From an uncultured Ruminococcus sp. (GTDB lineage: Bacteria; Bacillota; Clostridia; Oscillospirales; Acutalibacteraceae): DNA of 64,000 nucleotides. A program made the translations under genes and the position numbers. Where the stretch lies: the NCBI GenBank assembly GCA_910585865.1, contig CAJUGO010000003.1:107919-171918 (forward strand), given 5' to 3'. The notes under the pieces were generated by a model. It did not search any database. It saw only the letters and a program-made list of their open reading frames with translations, and was not told where the DNA came from. Below, one piece after another: positions 1 to 8,892 of the stretch. The first letter of the stretch is position 1. Every line of letters starts with the position of its first letter.

Positions 1-1318
1 AGGTATTGACGGTTTAAAAATTACAATAGATTTAAAAAGAGGCATTGATCCTGAAAAATTAATGGCAAAACTGTACAGATTCACAACGCTTGAGGATTCA
101 TATGCCTGCAACTTTAATGTGCTTATCGGCGGAGTTCCTATGGTCCTGGGCGTAAAATCGCTTTTGGAAGAGTGGATAGCATTCAGAATTGAATGTGTAA
201 GACGAAGAACATACTATGACAGAAACAAAAAGGCTGATAAACTGCATCTTTTAAAAGGTTTGGAGAAAATTTTGCTTGATATCGATAAAGCAATTAAAAT
301 TGTCCGTGAAACCGATGAAGAGTCTGAGGTTGTACCGAATCTTATGATAGGTTTTGGAATTGACAAAATTCAGGCAGAATATGTTGCAGAAATTAAGCTG
401 CGTCACCTAAATAAAGAATATATTTTAAAACGCACAAAAGATATTGAAGACCTTGAAAAAGAAATTTCTGAGCTTGATGATATTTTAAAGAGTAAGACGA
501 GAATAAAAACGATTATTGTCAGGGAACTTAAAGAAATTGCACAAAAGTACGGTCAGCCCCGCAGAAGCATAATAATCTATGAGGATACGGCAAAGTATGA
601 AGAAGAAATAGAGGAAATACCTGATTATCCTGTTACATTGTTCTTTACAAGAGAAGGTTATTTTAAAAAAATCACACCTCAGTCATTAAGAATGAGCGGT
701 GCACATAAACTTAAAGATGGAGACGAAATTATACAGGAAATTGAATTTTCAAACAACTGTGATTTACTGTTCTTCACAGATAAATGTCAGGTTTACAAGT
801 CAAAAGCCTCTGATTTTGCTGATACAAAAACCAGTGTGCTTGGTGATTATGTTGCTGCAAAACTTGGTATGGACGAAGGTGAAAACACTGTTAGAATGAT
901 TGCAACAAAAGATTATAAGGGAGTGATACTATTTGCGTTTGAAAACGGCAAAATAGCTAAAGTTCCGCTTGAATCATATGCAACCAAGACTAACCGCAAA
1001 AAGCTTACAGGTGCTTACTCAGATAAATCACCACTTGCAGGATTGGTATTTATCCGGGAAGATTGTGAAGTTTTGCTTAATTCATCATCTGGGAGAATGC
1101 TGCTTGTACATTCAGGTGCATTGTCAATTAAATCAACTCGTTCTACCCAGGGTGTTGCAGTTATGAAGTTCAAGAAAGGCCACAGGCTTTTTGGTATTGA
1201 AGTTTACAAAGAAGGGACTTTTGCAAAACCCCAAAGATTCAGAACTCGTTCATTGCCTGCTTTAGGCGCATTACCTTCCAACGAGGATAATACAGATGAA
1301 CAACTGTCGTTAATTTAA
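1..1318 (+). CDS. DNA topoisomerase (gyrase/topo IV type) subunit A, 5' end outside window
   Basis: The reading frame is open from base 2 without a start, so the gene begins upstream of the window. What is visible is the end of the breakage-reunion core, a coiled-coil tower region (about codons 85-190 of the visible part) and the C-terminal beta-pinwheel that wraps DNA. The core includes a segment reading VLGVKSLLEEWIAFR, typical of the connecting domain of type IIA subunit A. No GyrA box (QRRGGRG-like) is seen in the first blade, where the sequence reads LRMSGAHKLKDGDEI. This fits the ParC-like second subunit A found in many Clostridia better than true GyrA. The complex relaxes or decatenates DNA using ATP together with a B subunit, presumably encoded upstream. 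The ending at TAA 1316 is clear. The family is certain, but the assignment to ParC or GyrA is not. Confidence 0.88.
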   Translation, partial: GIDGLKITIDLKRGIDPEKLMAKLYRFTTLEDSYACNFNVLIGGVPMVLGVKSLLEEWIAFRIECVRRRTYYDRNKKADKLHLLKGLEKILLDIDKAIKIVRETDEESEVVPNLMIGFGIDKIQAEYVAEIKLRHLNKEYILKRTKDIEDLEKEISELDDILKSKTRIKTIIVRELKEIAQKYGQPRRSIIIYEDTAKYEEEIEEIPDYPVTLFFTREGYFKKITPQSLRMSGAHKLKDGDEIIQEIEFSNNCDLLFFTDKCQVYKSKASDFADTKTSVLGDYVAAKLGMDEGENTVRMIATKDYKGVILFAFENGKIAKVPLESYATKTNRKKLTGAYSDKSPLAGLVFIREDCEVLLNSSSGRMLLVHSGALSIKSTRSTQGVAVMKFKKGHRLFGIEVYKEGTFAKPQRFRTRSLPALGALPSNEDNTDEQLSLI

Positions 1319-1454
1319 TTTTTTGACTAGATACAATTTTGATTATTTTATTATAAATTTATATAAAAGATATATTTTACTTTAAATAAATTTTCATAAT
1401 TTTTGTTTGTTTTTATTAAAAATTTAACCATTCTTAGATTTTTAAAAGATGTTA

Positions 1455-1489
1455 TTGATATTTTATTTGGCATATGGTATAATACCATA
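1455..1489 (+). promoter_or_regulatory. Sigma-A promoter of the polysaccharide operon, -10 inside a perfect palindrome
   Basis: TTGATA (1455-1460), a 17-base spacer and TATAAT (1478-1483) make a near-consensus promoter. The -10 box lies in a perfect 17-base palindrome, TATGGTAT-A-ATACCATA (1473-1489). A regulator bound there would block RNA polymerase, so this may be an operator; that is an inference. Transcription would begin near 1490, giving a leader of about 160 bases. Confidence 0.75.
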
Positions 1490-1494
1490 GATAT

Positions 1495-1534
1495 AGTGCG
1501 TAATAATGACAAATTTGTCGAATTATTATGCACT
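1495..1534 (+). promoter_or_regulatory. Leader hairpin at the 5' end of the polysaccharide transcript
   Basis: A long stem with 13-base arms (AGTGCGTAATAAT paired to ATTATTATGCACT, including one G-U) encloses the inner palindrome GACAAATTTGTC, with a two-base bulge. It starts only about five bases after the predicted +1 and is followed by TGTTTTATAG. It could be an attenuator, an mRNA-stabilising 5' hairpin or a binding site for a processive antiterminator such as LoaP, which is known to act on hairpins in long Firmicutes polysaccharide operons. It also contains an exact 0A-box match, TTTGTCGAA, at 1514-1522. Confidence 0.6.
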
Positions 1535-1653
1535 GTTTTATAGTGGTTTCTATATGTTGTTTTTTTAAATTTATTAAATAAATACAAGATAGCACAAACA
1601 GAGTTTATTATTAAGTGATTATATATTGAAATTTAGTAAGGAAGCTGTGTGAA

Positions 1654-2280
1654 ATGAGTAGAGAGAAATCTTTTTATAACAAAATAGTTAAACGTTTGCT
1701 GGATATAATTTGTTCCATCACAGCAATTATATTTTTATCTGTCATCTATCTTCCGATATGTGTTATTATAAAATGCACAAGCGAAGGTCCGGTTCTCTTT
1801 AAACAGAAGCGAGTAGGTAAAAATAAAAAACATTTTAATATTTTGAAATTCCGTACAATGAGAATTGATACGCCTAAAGATTGTCCGACCCATTTGTTGA
1901 AAGATCCTGATCAATACATAACTAAGGTCGGTAAATTTTTGAGAAAAACAAGTCTTGATGAATTGCCGCAGATTTTTAATATTTTCAAAGGCGATATGTC
2001 TGTAATAGGTCCAAGACCGGCGCTGTGGAATCAGGATGATCTTATAGCTGAAAGAGACGAATATAATATAAATAGTCTCAGACCGGGGCTTACCGGATGG
2101 GCTCAGATAAACGGAAGAGATGAATTGCCGATACCTATCAAAGTTCAGATGGATAAAGTATATTATGAAAAAATGAATTTTGTATTTGATGTAAAATGCC
2201 TTTTTATGACAATTGTCAGTGTATTCAGACACGACGGAGTTGTGGAAGGCGGAACGGGGGCAATTGAAAATGATAAGTAA
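1654..2280 (+). CDS. Initiating sugar-phosphate transferase (undecaprenyl-phosphate, WbaP/PglC type)
   Basis: This 208-residue protein belongs to the bacterial sugar transferase (polyprenyl phosphate hexose-1-phosphate transferase) family. It starts repeat-unit synthesis by moving a sugar phosphate from a nucleotide sugar to undecaprenyl phosphate at the inner face of the membrane. An N-terminal membrane helix lies at about residues 14-39, followed by the signature motifs KFRTM (65-69), SLDELPQ (100-106) and GPRP (119-122). The length matches the short, monotopic PglC/EpsL class that lacks the extra N-terminal transmembrane domains of WbaP. The start follows AAGGAAG, and the gene is the first of the long operon. 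The donor sugar cannot be read from sequence. The end overlaps the next gene by 11 bases, so the two are probably translationally coupled. Confidence 0.93.
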   Translation: MSREKSFYNKIVKRLLDIICSITAIIFLSVIYLPICVIIKCTSEGPVLFKQKRVGKNKKHFNILKFRTMRIDTPKDCPTHLLKDPDQYITKVGKFLRKTSLDELPQIFNIFKGDMSVIGPRPALWNQDDLIAERDEYNINSLRPGLTGWAQINGRDELPIPIKVQMDKVYYEKMNFVFDVKCLFMTIVSVFRHDGVVEGGTGAIENDK

Positions 2281-3361
2281 TCGTAAAAAAATTATGATTT
2301 TAACTAATCATTCATATATGCTCTATCGTTTTAGAAGAGAGCTGATTGAAAAACTCATGCAAAAAAATGAAGTCGTTTTGAGTATGCCGTTTGTCGGTCA
2401 TCATGACGATTTTGTTAATATGGGACTTCGCTGCATTGAAACAAAAATGGAACGAAGAGGGATAAATCCTTTTACTGATTTTTCGTTAATGAGATTTTAT
2501 AAAAAAATGTTAAAGGAAGAAAAACCTGATTTAGTAATTACCTATTCTATTAAGCCCAATGTATACGGCGGATTAATGTGTTCTAAACTGAAAATTCCGT
2601 TTTATGCAAACGTTCAGGGATTAGGCACCGCTTTTCAGAAAAAAGGCTTAGCTGAATTTGTAACTTTACTTTATAAAACAGCTTTTAAAAAGGTTGAAAC
2701 AGTATTTTTTGAAAATCAAATCAATGCAGATGAGTTTGTTAACCGAAAGATAATTTCTGCGGATAAGGAAACTGTTTTAAACGGTGCAGGAATTAATTTA
2801 GATGAATATGCATACAGAAATTATCCTGCTAATGAGATACCGCATTTTCTGTATTTGGGCAGAATAATGAAAGAGAAAGGTATGGACGAACTTTTTGAAG
2901 CTGCCCAGAGATTGCATAAAGACGGTGAAAAATTTATTCTGGATTTAGTAGGTTTTTTTGAAGATGAATATAAAGACAGGGTTATTGATCTTGAAAATCA
3001 GGGCATAGTAAAATTTTATGGTTTTCAGGAAAATCCGATACCATACTATGAGGCTGCTGACTGTGTTGTAATGCCAAGCTATCATGAGGGCATGAGTAAT
3101 GTGAATTTAGAGGCTTCTGCTATAGGACGACCTGTTATAACAACGAATATTCCGGGATGCAGAGAATCTGTTGAAGATGAAAATACCGGTTGGCTGTGTG
3201 AACCTCAAAATTCAGACAGTTTATATATGAAAATGAAAGCCTTTTTAAAAACAGATATTCAAAAAAGAGAGCAAATCGGCAGAAATGCCCGTAAAAAAAT
3301 GGAGAATGAATTTGATAAAAGGTTAATTGTATCAGAGACAGTAAAATCAATTGGGTTATAA
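2270..3361 (+). CDS. Glycosyltransferase family 4 (GT-B fold)
   Basis: The product is 363 residues with the layout of a GT4 retaining glycosyltransferase: an N-terminal Rossmann domain starting MILTNHSYMLYRFR and a C-terminal nucleotide-sugar domain. The latter carries the E-x7-E motif, EGMSNVNLE, near residue 273. It should transfer the second sugar to the lipid-linked acceptor made by the preceding transferase, since genes in this position often resemble PglA. ATG 2270 was chosen because it follows GGGGG at good spacing and overlaps the upstream stop; a longer frame upstream has no such site. Specificity is unknown. Confidence 0.9.
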   Translation: MISNRKKIMILTNHSYMLYRFRRELIEKLMQKNEVVLSMPFVGHHDDFVNMGLRCIETKMERRGINPFTDFSLMRFYKKMLKEEKPDLVITYSIKPNVYGGLMCSKLKIPFYANVQGLGTAFQKKGLAEFVTLLYKTAFKKVETVFFENQINADEFVNRKIISADKETVLNGAGINLDEYAYRNYPANEIPHFLYLGRIMKEKGMDELFEAAQRLHKDGEKFILDLVGFFEDEYKDRVIDLENQGIVKFYGFQENPIPYYEAADCVVMPSYHEGMSNVNLEASAIGRPVITTNIPGCRESVEDENTGWLCEPQNSDSLYMKMKAFLKTDIQKREQIGRNARKKMENEFDKRLIVSETVKSIGL

Positions 3362-3380
3362 TTCCGCTGGGAGGTATTTT

Positions 3381-4469
3381 ATGATAAGAATATTGCATGT
3401 CGTAACTTATATGGGGCGCGGCGGACTTGAAAATATGATAATGAATTATTATCGTAAAATAGACAGATCAAAAATTCAATTTGATTTTTTAGTTCACAGG
3501 GATTTTCAGGCTGATTTTGACTCTGAGATAATTAATTTAGGCGGTAATATTTATCATATGCCTGTATTGAATCCTTTTTCAAAGTCTTATTTTGCAGCAC
3601 TTGAGGAATTTTTCAGTACACATCATTATGATATTGTACATAGTCATCTTGACTGTATGAGTGCATATCCTTTAAAGATTGCCAAAAAATATAATGTACC
3701 TGTACGAATAGCTCATTCACATAATAAAAACCAAGACAAAGATTTAAAATATCCGATAAAGATCTGGTCAAAGAAAAAAATATCAAAATATGCAACACAC
3801 TTATTTGCCTGTGGACAGGAAGCCGGCAAATGGATGTTTGACGGAGCTAAATTTAAAATATTAAATAATGCAATTGATGCTGAAAAATATAAATATAATA
3901 ATGAAATAAGAAATGAAGTAAGAAAAGAATTGACTTTATCTGAAAGTGATTTCATTGTAGGACATGTCGGACGATTTAATCCGCAAAAAAATCATGAGTT
4001 TATTATCGAAATTTTCAATCTTTTAAGCAAAAAGAATAGTCATACTAAATTAATTCTTGTAGGTACCGGAGATGGAGAAGAAACTATTAAGAGCAAAGTA
4101 AAACAATATGGATTAGATGAAAAAGTATTGTTTTTAGGAAACAGATGCGATGTAAACAGAGTTTTGCAGGCTATGGATGTTTTTCTTTTTCCATCAATTT
4201 ATGAAGGGTTGCCATTATCAATAGTTGAAGCTCAAGCGTCCGGATTACCGTGTGTTATTTCGGATAATGTTCCAATTGAATGCAAGGTTACGGATTTAGT
4301 TGAAGTGATGAAATTAAACGACGACTTGGAAAAATGGGTTCAATTGCTTATTAGCAAAGAAAATCAGCCTAGAACAAATACACTTAAAGATATCCAAACA
4401 TCAGGGTTTGATGTGACGGAAAATGTAGCTCAATTAGAAAGCTTCTATATAAATGCATTAGGTAAATGA
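3381..4469 (+). CDS. Glycosyltransferase family 4, EpsF-like
   Basis: This is a 362-residue GT-B glycosyltransferase. The N-terminus reads MIRILHVVTYMGRGGLENM, the glycine-rich acceptor-side loop typical of GT4 enzymes such as B. subtilis EpsF. The C-terminal domain has VGRFNPQKNH followed by the E-x7-E motif, EGLPLSIVE, near residue 275. It acts in the cytoplasm on the growing lipid-linked repeat. The start at ATG 3381 follows GGGAGG at the correct distance. The gene lies 19 bases after its neighbour and 10 before the next, so it is co-transcribed. Confidence 0.9.
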   Translation: MIRILHVVTYMGRGGLENMIMNYYRKIDRSKIQFDFLVHRDFQADFDSEIINLGGNIYHMPVLNPFSKSYFAALEEFFSTHHYDIVHSHLDCMSAYPLKIAKKYNVPVRIAHSHNKNQDKDLKYPIKIWSKKKISKYATHLFACGQEAGKWMFDGAKFKILNNAIDAEKYKYNNEIRNEVRKELTLSESDFIVGHVGRFNPQKNHEFIIEIFNLLSKKNSHTKLILVGTGDGEETIKSKVKQYGLDEKVLFLGNRCDVNRVLQAMDVFLFPSIYEGLPLSIVEAQASGLPCVISDNVPIECKVTDLVEVMKLNDDLEKWVQLLISKENQPRTNTLKDIQTSGFDVTENVAQLESFYINALGK

Positions 4470-4479
4470 GGAGATATAT

Positions 4480-5391
4480 ATGCCGCTTCTAACAATTTTT
4501 ACACCCGCATACAATAGAGCTAATACAATTGAAAGAACTTACAGATCATTGTGCGGACAAAGCTGTAAGGATTTTATCTGGCTTGTTGTTGATGATGGAT
4601 CTACTGATAATACGGAAGAACTTATTAAAAAATGGGAAAAATTCGATAATGGATTTGAAATACAATATATATATAAAGAGAACGGTGGTATGCACACGGC
4701 TCATAATGTTGCATATGAGAATATTGTAACTGAATTGAATGTTTGTATAGATTCCGATGATTATATGCCCCCAAATGCAGTTGAGTTGATTAAAAATTGT
4801 TGGTATCAAAATAGAGATAGGAATTATTCAGGGATTATTGCTTTAGACTTTGCTGATTCAACAAAAAAAGTAATTGGAAAAGAACTGCCGACAGATAGAG
4901 AAAGCATAACTTTATCTGGGTACTATAATGAAGGCGGTTTTGGTGATAAAAAACTTATATACCGAACAGATGTTATAAAATCAACTCCTCAGTATCCTGT
5001 GTTTGAAGGTGAAAAGTACGTAGCTTTAGCATATAAATACCATTTGATTGATGAAAAATACGAACTAAAAATATTAAATGAATGTGTTTGTATAGTAGAC
5101 TATCAAACGGATGGCTCCAGTGCAAATATGTACAGACAATATATGAGAAATCCAAAAGGATTTGCTTTTTGGCGTAAAGAACAGATGAAACACAGTGTTA
5201 ATTTAAGACAAAAGTTTAAGGCATGTATACATTATGTATCCAGTTCCTTATTATCTAATAATAAGCATTTTATTAAAGAATCTCCGGAAAAATTTTTAAC
5301 TGTTATTGCAGTGCCATTTGGGTTGGTATTGAAAAAAGTAATACTAGTAAAATCTAAAGCTTCTTATATGAAGGTTAAAGGAATAAATTAA
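4480..5391 (+). CDS. Glycosyltransferase family 2 (GT-A fold)
   Basis: The 303-residue protein has the GT2 nucleotide-sugar domain at its N-terminus: FTPAYNRANTIERTYRSL, then DDGS near residue 38, then DSDD near residue 91, which supplies the metal-binding DxD. An inverting glycosyltransferase acting on the polysaccharide repeat is expected. The C-terminal third is basic with a short hydrophobic patch and may contact the membrane. RBS GAGGAG precedes ATG 4480. The next gene starts directly after the stop codon. Confidence 0.9.
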   Translation: MPLLTIFTPAYNRANTIERTYRSLCGQSCKDFIWLVVDDGSTDNTEELIKKWEKFDNGFEIQYIYKENGGMHTAHNVAYENIVTELNVCIDSDDYMPPNAVELIKNCWYQNRDRNYSGIIALDFADSTKKVIGKELPTDRESITLSGYYNEGGFGDKKLIYRTDVIKSTPQYPVFEGEKYVALAYKYHLIDEKYELKILNECVCIVDYQTDGSSANMYRQYMRNPKGFAFWRKEQMKHSVNLRQKFKACIHYVSSSLLSNNKHFIKESPEKFLTVIAVPFGLVLKKVILVKSKASYMKVKGIN

Positions 5392-6519
5392 ATGAATGTA
5401 TTTGTATATACAACTATTATAGTATTAATAATATTTTATATTGGTAAAAGTCCTGTAGATCCAAATAATTTAGCAACTGAAAGATGTATTATACGTGATA
5501 CAAATGCAATGTTTTTTTTATTAGGTACAGTAATTTTAGCATTTGTTACCGGCCAGCGATTTGCATACGGAGATACTCTTGCATATTTAGGATATTTTGG
5601 CAATTGTGATACTTTTAGCAATGTGCTTTCCCAATTTACATTAAATTCTGAAAGTCTCTTTAAAGTATATATGTCTTTTATACATACGTATATAAGTCAA
5701 AATCCGCGTGTTTTTATTGAAATAACATCATTCATAACTATTTTTCCTATAATGTACTTCTATTATAATTATAGCGGTGATTTAAAGCTTGCCTTTTATC
5801 TGTTTGTTATGTCAGGTTGCTGGGATCATACTATGAATGGTTTGAGACAGTATTTGGCGTCTTCTATATTGTTATTTGCATTTACTGCATTAATAAAAAG
5901 AAAGTGGTATCTTTACTTACCTATTGTGTTTATTGCAGCACAAATCCATACTTCAGCTTATATATTTGTATTGATTTATTTTATTGCAAATACAAAGGCT
6001 TTTGGTAAAACTACAAAAGTTATTCTTTTTGTAGGAATTATGGTTGTAATATCTTCTCCTCTAACAGGCAACTTAGTTTCAAATTTAGTAGACAGCACAG
6101 AATATGGTGAAAAATACAATGGTAACGAGTGGAAGAATGGAGTAAATATTTTTAGAATACTGGTAATGGCTGTTCCTATTGTTTTAGCGTATATAAATAG
6201 GGAGAAAATTGAATATAAGTATAAATATTATAATTTTGTTTTTAATATGAGTTTAATGTGCTTGATATTTACATTAAGCGGAGTTTTTTCTGCTGTTTAC
6301 GCACGGTTTAATTTGTATTTTGAAATTTTTAATGTAGTATTACTTGTATGGAATATAAATGAATTTAATAACAAGAAAGAATACAGTTGGTTAAAGCCGA
6401 CTGCTTGCATATGCTATATGCTTTATTTTATATATCAAATTATGTTTGTGTATAGTATTAGTTGGCATGAAGATTATTTATTCTTTGTTGATAACTGGTA
6501 TACAAAATCGTGGATTTAG
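5392..6519 (+). CDS. EpsG-family membrane protein, probable polysaccharide polymerase (Wzy-like)
   Basis: This 375-residue integral membrane protein has about ten hydrophobic helices spread over its length and resembles the EpsG family. Family features include an early GQRFAYGDT-like segment after the second helix, and WDHTMNGLRQYLA near residue 145, the characteristic N-G-x-R-Q-x-x-A motif. EpsG-type proteins are thought to polymerise lipid-linked repeat units on the outer face of the membrane. It is the only polymerase candidate in the cluster. The start codon immediately follows the upstream TAA, which suggests translational coupling. A third-base preference for A/T is strong here. Confidence 0.85.
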   Translation: MNVFVYTTIIVLIIFYIGKSPVDPNNLATERCIIRDTNAMFFLLGTVILAFVTGQRFAYGDTLAYLGYFGNCDTFSNVLSQFTLNSESLFKVYMSFIHTYISQNPRVFIEITSFITIFPIMYFYYNYSGDLKLAFYLFVMSGCWDHTMNGLRQYLASSILLFAFTALIKRKWYLYLPIVFIAAQIHTSAYIFVLIYFIANTKAFGKTTKVILFVGIMVVISSPLTGNLVSNLVDSTEYGEKYNGNEWKNGVNIFRILVMAVPIVLAYINREKIEYKYKYYNFVFNMSLMCLIFTLSGVFSAVYARFNLYFEIFNVVLLVWNINEFNNKKEYSWLKPTACICYMLYFIYQIMFVYSISWHEDYLFFVDNWYTKSWI

Positions 6520-6555
6520 TATTACAGATAGGTGAATTATTTTTGGAGAGAATAT

Positions 6556-7674
6556 ATGATTAAAATTCTTTTTTTAATACCCAATCTTGCTCATGGCGGC
6601 GCTGAAAAGGTACTTGTTAATCTAGTTAATAATATAGATAAAACAAAATTTGATGTAACATTACAAACTTTGTTTGATGTAGGTGTTAACAGACAGCATT
6701 TAAATAAAGATGTTAAGTATATAGGTGGAAGTAAACATATGTTTCGTGGCAATACCCATGTTATGAAGCTTTTTTCTTCTCAAAGACTGTACTCGCATTT
6801 AATTAAAGAGGAATATGATATAATAATTTCCTATTTAGAAGGACCTACTGCCAGAATAGTAAGCGGTTGTACAAATTCTAAAACAAAACTTGTTAGTTGG
6901 ATTCATATAGAACAACACACTGCAAAGATTGCAGCGGATAGTTTCCGAAGTATTAAAGAAGCAATGGAATGCTATTCAAAATTTAATAAGACTATATGTG
7001 TGTCTAACACTGTAAAACAAGATTTTCAAAGTATTTTTAATTTAGAAAAACCTGTTGAGGTTTTGTATAATACGAATGAATCAGATAAAATCGTGAATTT
7101 AGCTGACGAGGTAATTGACGATTTAGAATTCGATAAAAATGTTTTTAATCTTATATCAGTTGCAAAGATTGTTCCTTCTAAGGGCTATGACCGACTGATG
7201 AAAATTCATAAAAGGTTGCTTGAAGATGGAATAAATAATCATGTTTATATTTTGGGCATAGGCGAAGAACAGGAAAAATATGAAAAGTATTTAAAAGACA
7301 ATTCGTTGGAGAAATCATTTACTTTTTTAGGTTTTAGAAATAATCCGTATAAATATGTAAAAAATGCTGATTTATATGTATGTTCTTCAAGAAGAGAAGG
7401 TTTTAGTACTGCAGTTACTGAGGCTTTAATTGTCGGTACGCCTGTAGTTAGTACAAACTGTAGCGGTGCATATGAGTTGCTTGGTAATAATTGTGAGTAT
7501 GGTATTGTAACTGAAAATGATGAGGATGCTCTTTATGAAGGAATAAAAAATATGCTTACAATTCCGGGTGTGTTAAAAAACTATGCATATCGTGCAAAAG
7601 AAAGAGGAGAAGAATTTAGCACTGAAAAAACAGTCAAAGCAGTGGAAGATATGTTAAATTCATTGATGGAGTAA
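6556..7674 (+). CDS. Glycosyltransferase family 4
   Basis: This 372-residue GT-B glycosyltransferase has the N-terminal loop IPNLAHGGAEKVLVNL and a C-terminal donor domain. That domain contains SVAKIVPSKGYDRL and the E-x7-E motif, EGFSTAVTE, near residue 281. The HGGAEK loop is typical of N-acetylgalactosamine or glucosyl GT4 enzymes of capsule clusters, but the donor cannot be deduced. ATG 6556 follows TTGGAGAG; an upstream in-frame ATG at 6532 lacks a ribosome site. It acts in the cytoplasm on the lipid-linked repeat. Confidence 0.9.
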   Translation: MIKILFLIPNLAHGGAEKVLVNLVNNIDKTKFDVTLQTLFDVGVNRQHLNKDVKYIGGSKHMFRGNTHVMKLFSSQRLYSHLIKEEYDIIISYLEGPTARIVSGCTNSKTKLVSWIHIEQHTAKIAADSFRSIKEAMECYSKFNKTICVSNTVKQDFQSIFNLEKPVEVLYNTNESDKIVNLADEVIDDLEFDKNVFNLISVAKIVPSKGYDRLMKIHKRLLEDGINNHVYILGIGEEQEKYEKYLKDNSLEKSFTFLGFRNNPYKYVKNADLYVCSSRREGFSTAVTEALIVGTPVVSTNCSGAYELLGNNCEYGIVTENDEDALYEGIKNMLTIPGVLKNYAYRAKERGEEFSTEKTVKAVEDMLNSLME

Positions 7675-7680
7675 ATACAT

Positions 7681-8874
7681 ATGATACAAGATATATATAT
7701 ACGAATATTTAATTTATTAAAATCTCCCCATATAGCATTGGTTTTGTCTTATATATTTAATATGTTATATCGAACAAAATATTGTATATTAAAATTATTT
7801 CGTAAGCGAACAATAATAAAATTGAATGCATGTGATGCAGATAAATTTGTGTCTTCGATATATTGTAATCGAAATAGGGTGACAAAATTTATAAATAAGG
7901 AAACTTCGCAGAATATAGACTTATCAATAATAATACCGGTATATAATTATGCGGAAAATTTAGAGAAGAATATAGAAACTTATATAAACCAAAGGACAAA
8001 ATATAAATATGAGATTATATTTATAAATGATGGGTCTACCGATTCATCATTAGCTATATTAAATAAATATATCCAGCACCCAAATGTTATTGTTATTGAT
8101 AAGGAAAATGGTGGAGCTGCGTCAGCTCGTAATGTCGGGATAGAAAAAGCTGCTGGCAAATATATTATGTTTGTGGATTGTGACGATGCATTACATAATG
8201 ACATTGTTGAGAAATTGTTGTCTGTTGCTTTTGATACCTGTGAAGATATAGTAATGTGTGCTCATAACCTTATTAAAACAAGCAATGGGAGAATTGTATC
8301 GAAAGTTCCTTATGTTTATCCTAATAAAAATCTACTAGCTTACAGAAATAGTGACATTATAATGAATTATCCGGGATTTCCGTGGGGAAAAGTATATAAA
8401 AAAGATTTGTTTAATAATATTAGATTTCCAGAGGGATATTGGTATGAAGATACAATAATTTTATTCCTTTTATTTACACAATGTAAATCTTTTAAATATA
8501 TAGATGAACCTTTGTATGATTATTACATACACGGATCTAATATTACAAACATTGTAAGTGATACAAAAAATGTAAAAGTAATTGATAGATATTGGATATT
8601 GTTAGACATAATAGATTGTTATCGAAGAAATAACTTTCATTTTGATGCACAATTCTATGAATTGCTTTTACGACATGTAAGCTTGTTTTATTATAGTAAT
8701 ATTAAAAATTTGGATAAAGATGTAGTTGAAGCATTATTTGTTCTTGCAAGAGATTTAGTTTTAAACTATAAACCGAAGGAAAAAGTTAAATTATCGTATA
8801 TGTTGCGGCAGGTTGAAAAATCATTTATCAATAATGATATAAGTTTATGGAAGCTTGCCAGCATGTATCAATAA
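7681..8874 (+). CDS. Glycosyltransferase family 2 with N-terminal extension
   Basis: The 397-residue protein starts with about 75 basic and hydrophobic residues, and the GT-A domain begins only afterwards (LSIIIPVYNYAENLEKNIE). DGST lies near residue 118 and DCDD near 163, where the usual DSDD has Cys in the second place. The extension may anchor the enzyme at the membrane; similar extensions occur in other GT2 proteins of capsule loci. The C-terminal half has the pattern PWGKVYKKDLF and WYEDT shared with several GT2 proteins of this cluster, probably part of the acceptor-binding region. Confidence 0.88.
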   Translation: MIQDIYIRIFNLLKSPHIALVLSYIFNMLYRTKYCILKLFRKRTIIKLNACDADKFVSSIYCNRNRVTKFINKETSQNIDLSIIIPVYNYAENLEKNIETYINQRTKYKYEIIFINDGSTDSSLAILNKYIQHPNVIVIDKENGGAASARNVGIEKAAGKYIMFVDCDDALHNDIVEKLLSVAFDTCEDIVMCAHNLIKTSNGRIVSKVPYVYPNKNLLAYRNSDIIMNYPGFPWGKVYKKDLFNNIRFPEGYWYEDTIILFLLFTQCKSFKYIDEPLYDYYIHGSNITNIVSDTKNVKVIDRYWILLDIIDCYRRNNFHFDAQFYELLLRHVSLFYYSNIKNLDKDVVEALFVLARDLVLNYKPKEKVKLSYMLRQVEKSFINNDISLWKLASMYQ

Positions 8875-8892
8875 AGCTATAAGAGGTAGAAA

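Larger units (their letters stand above)
1319..1654. other. AT-rich intergenic leader region before the polysaccharide cluster
   Basis: About 335 bases separate the topoisomerase stop from the first polysaccharide gene. The first 130 bases are almost pure A+T with no recognisable gene or clear terminator for the topoisomerase. The rest contains the promoter and palindrome at 1455-1489, a hairpin at 1495-1534, a T-rich stretch near 1558-1570 and the ribosome binding site AAGGAAG at about 1638. A 78-codon minus-strand frame in this region has no family resemblance and is not considered a gene. Confidence 0.6.

Noticed and set aside
1351..1587. Open frame of 78 codons on the minus strand in the gap before the polysaccharide cluster
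   Set aside because: No ribosome binding site, low-complexity A+T-driven residues, and it overlaps the promoter and leader hairpin.
1735..2232. 165-codon minus-strand frame inside the sugar transferase gene
   Set aside because: It is antisense to a well-conserved gene with complete family motifs and shows no motif of its own.
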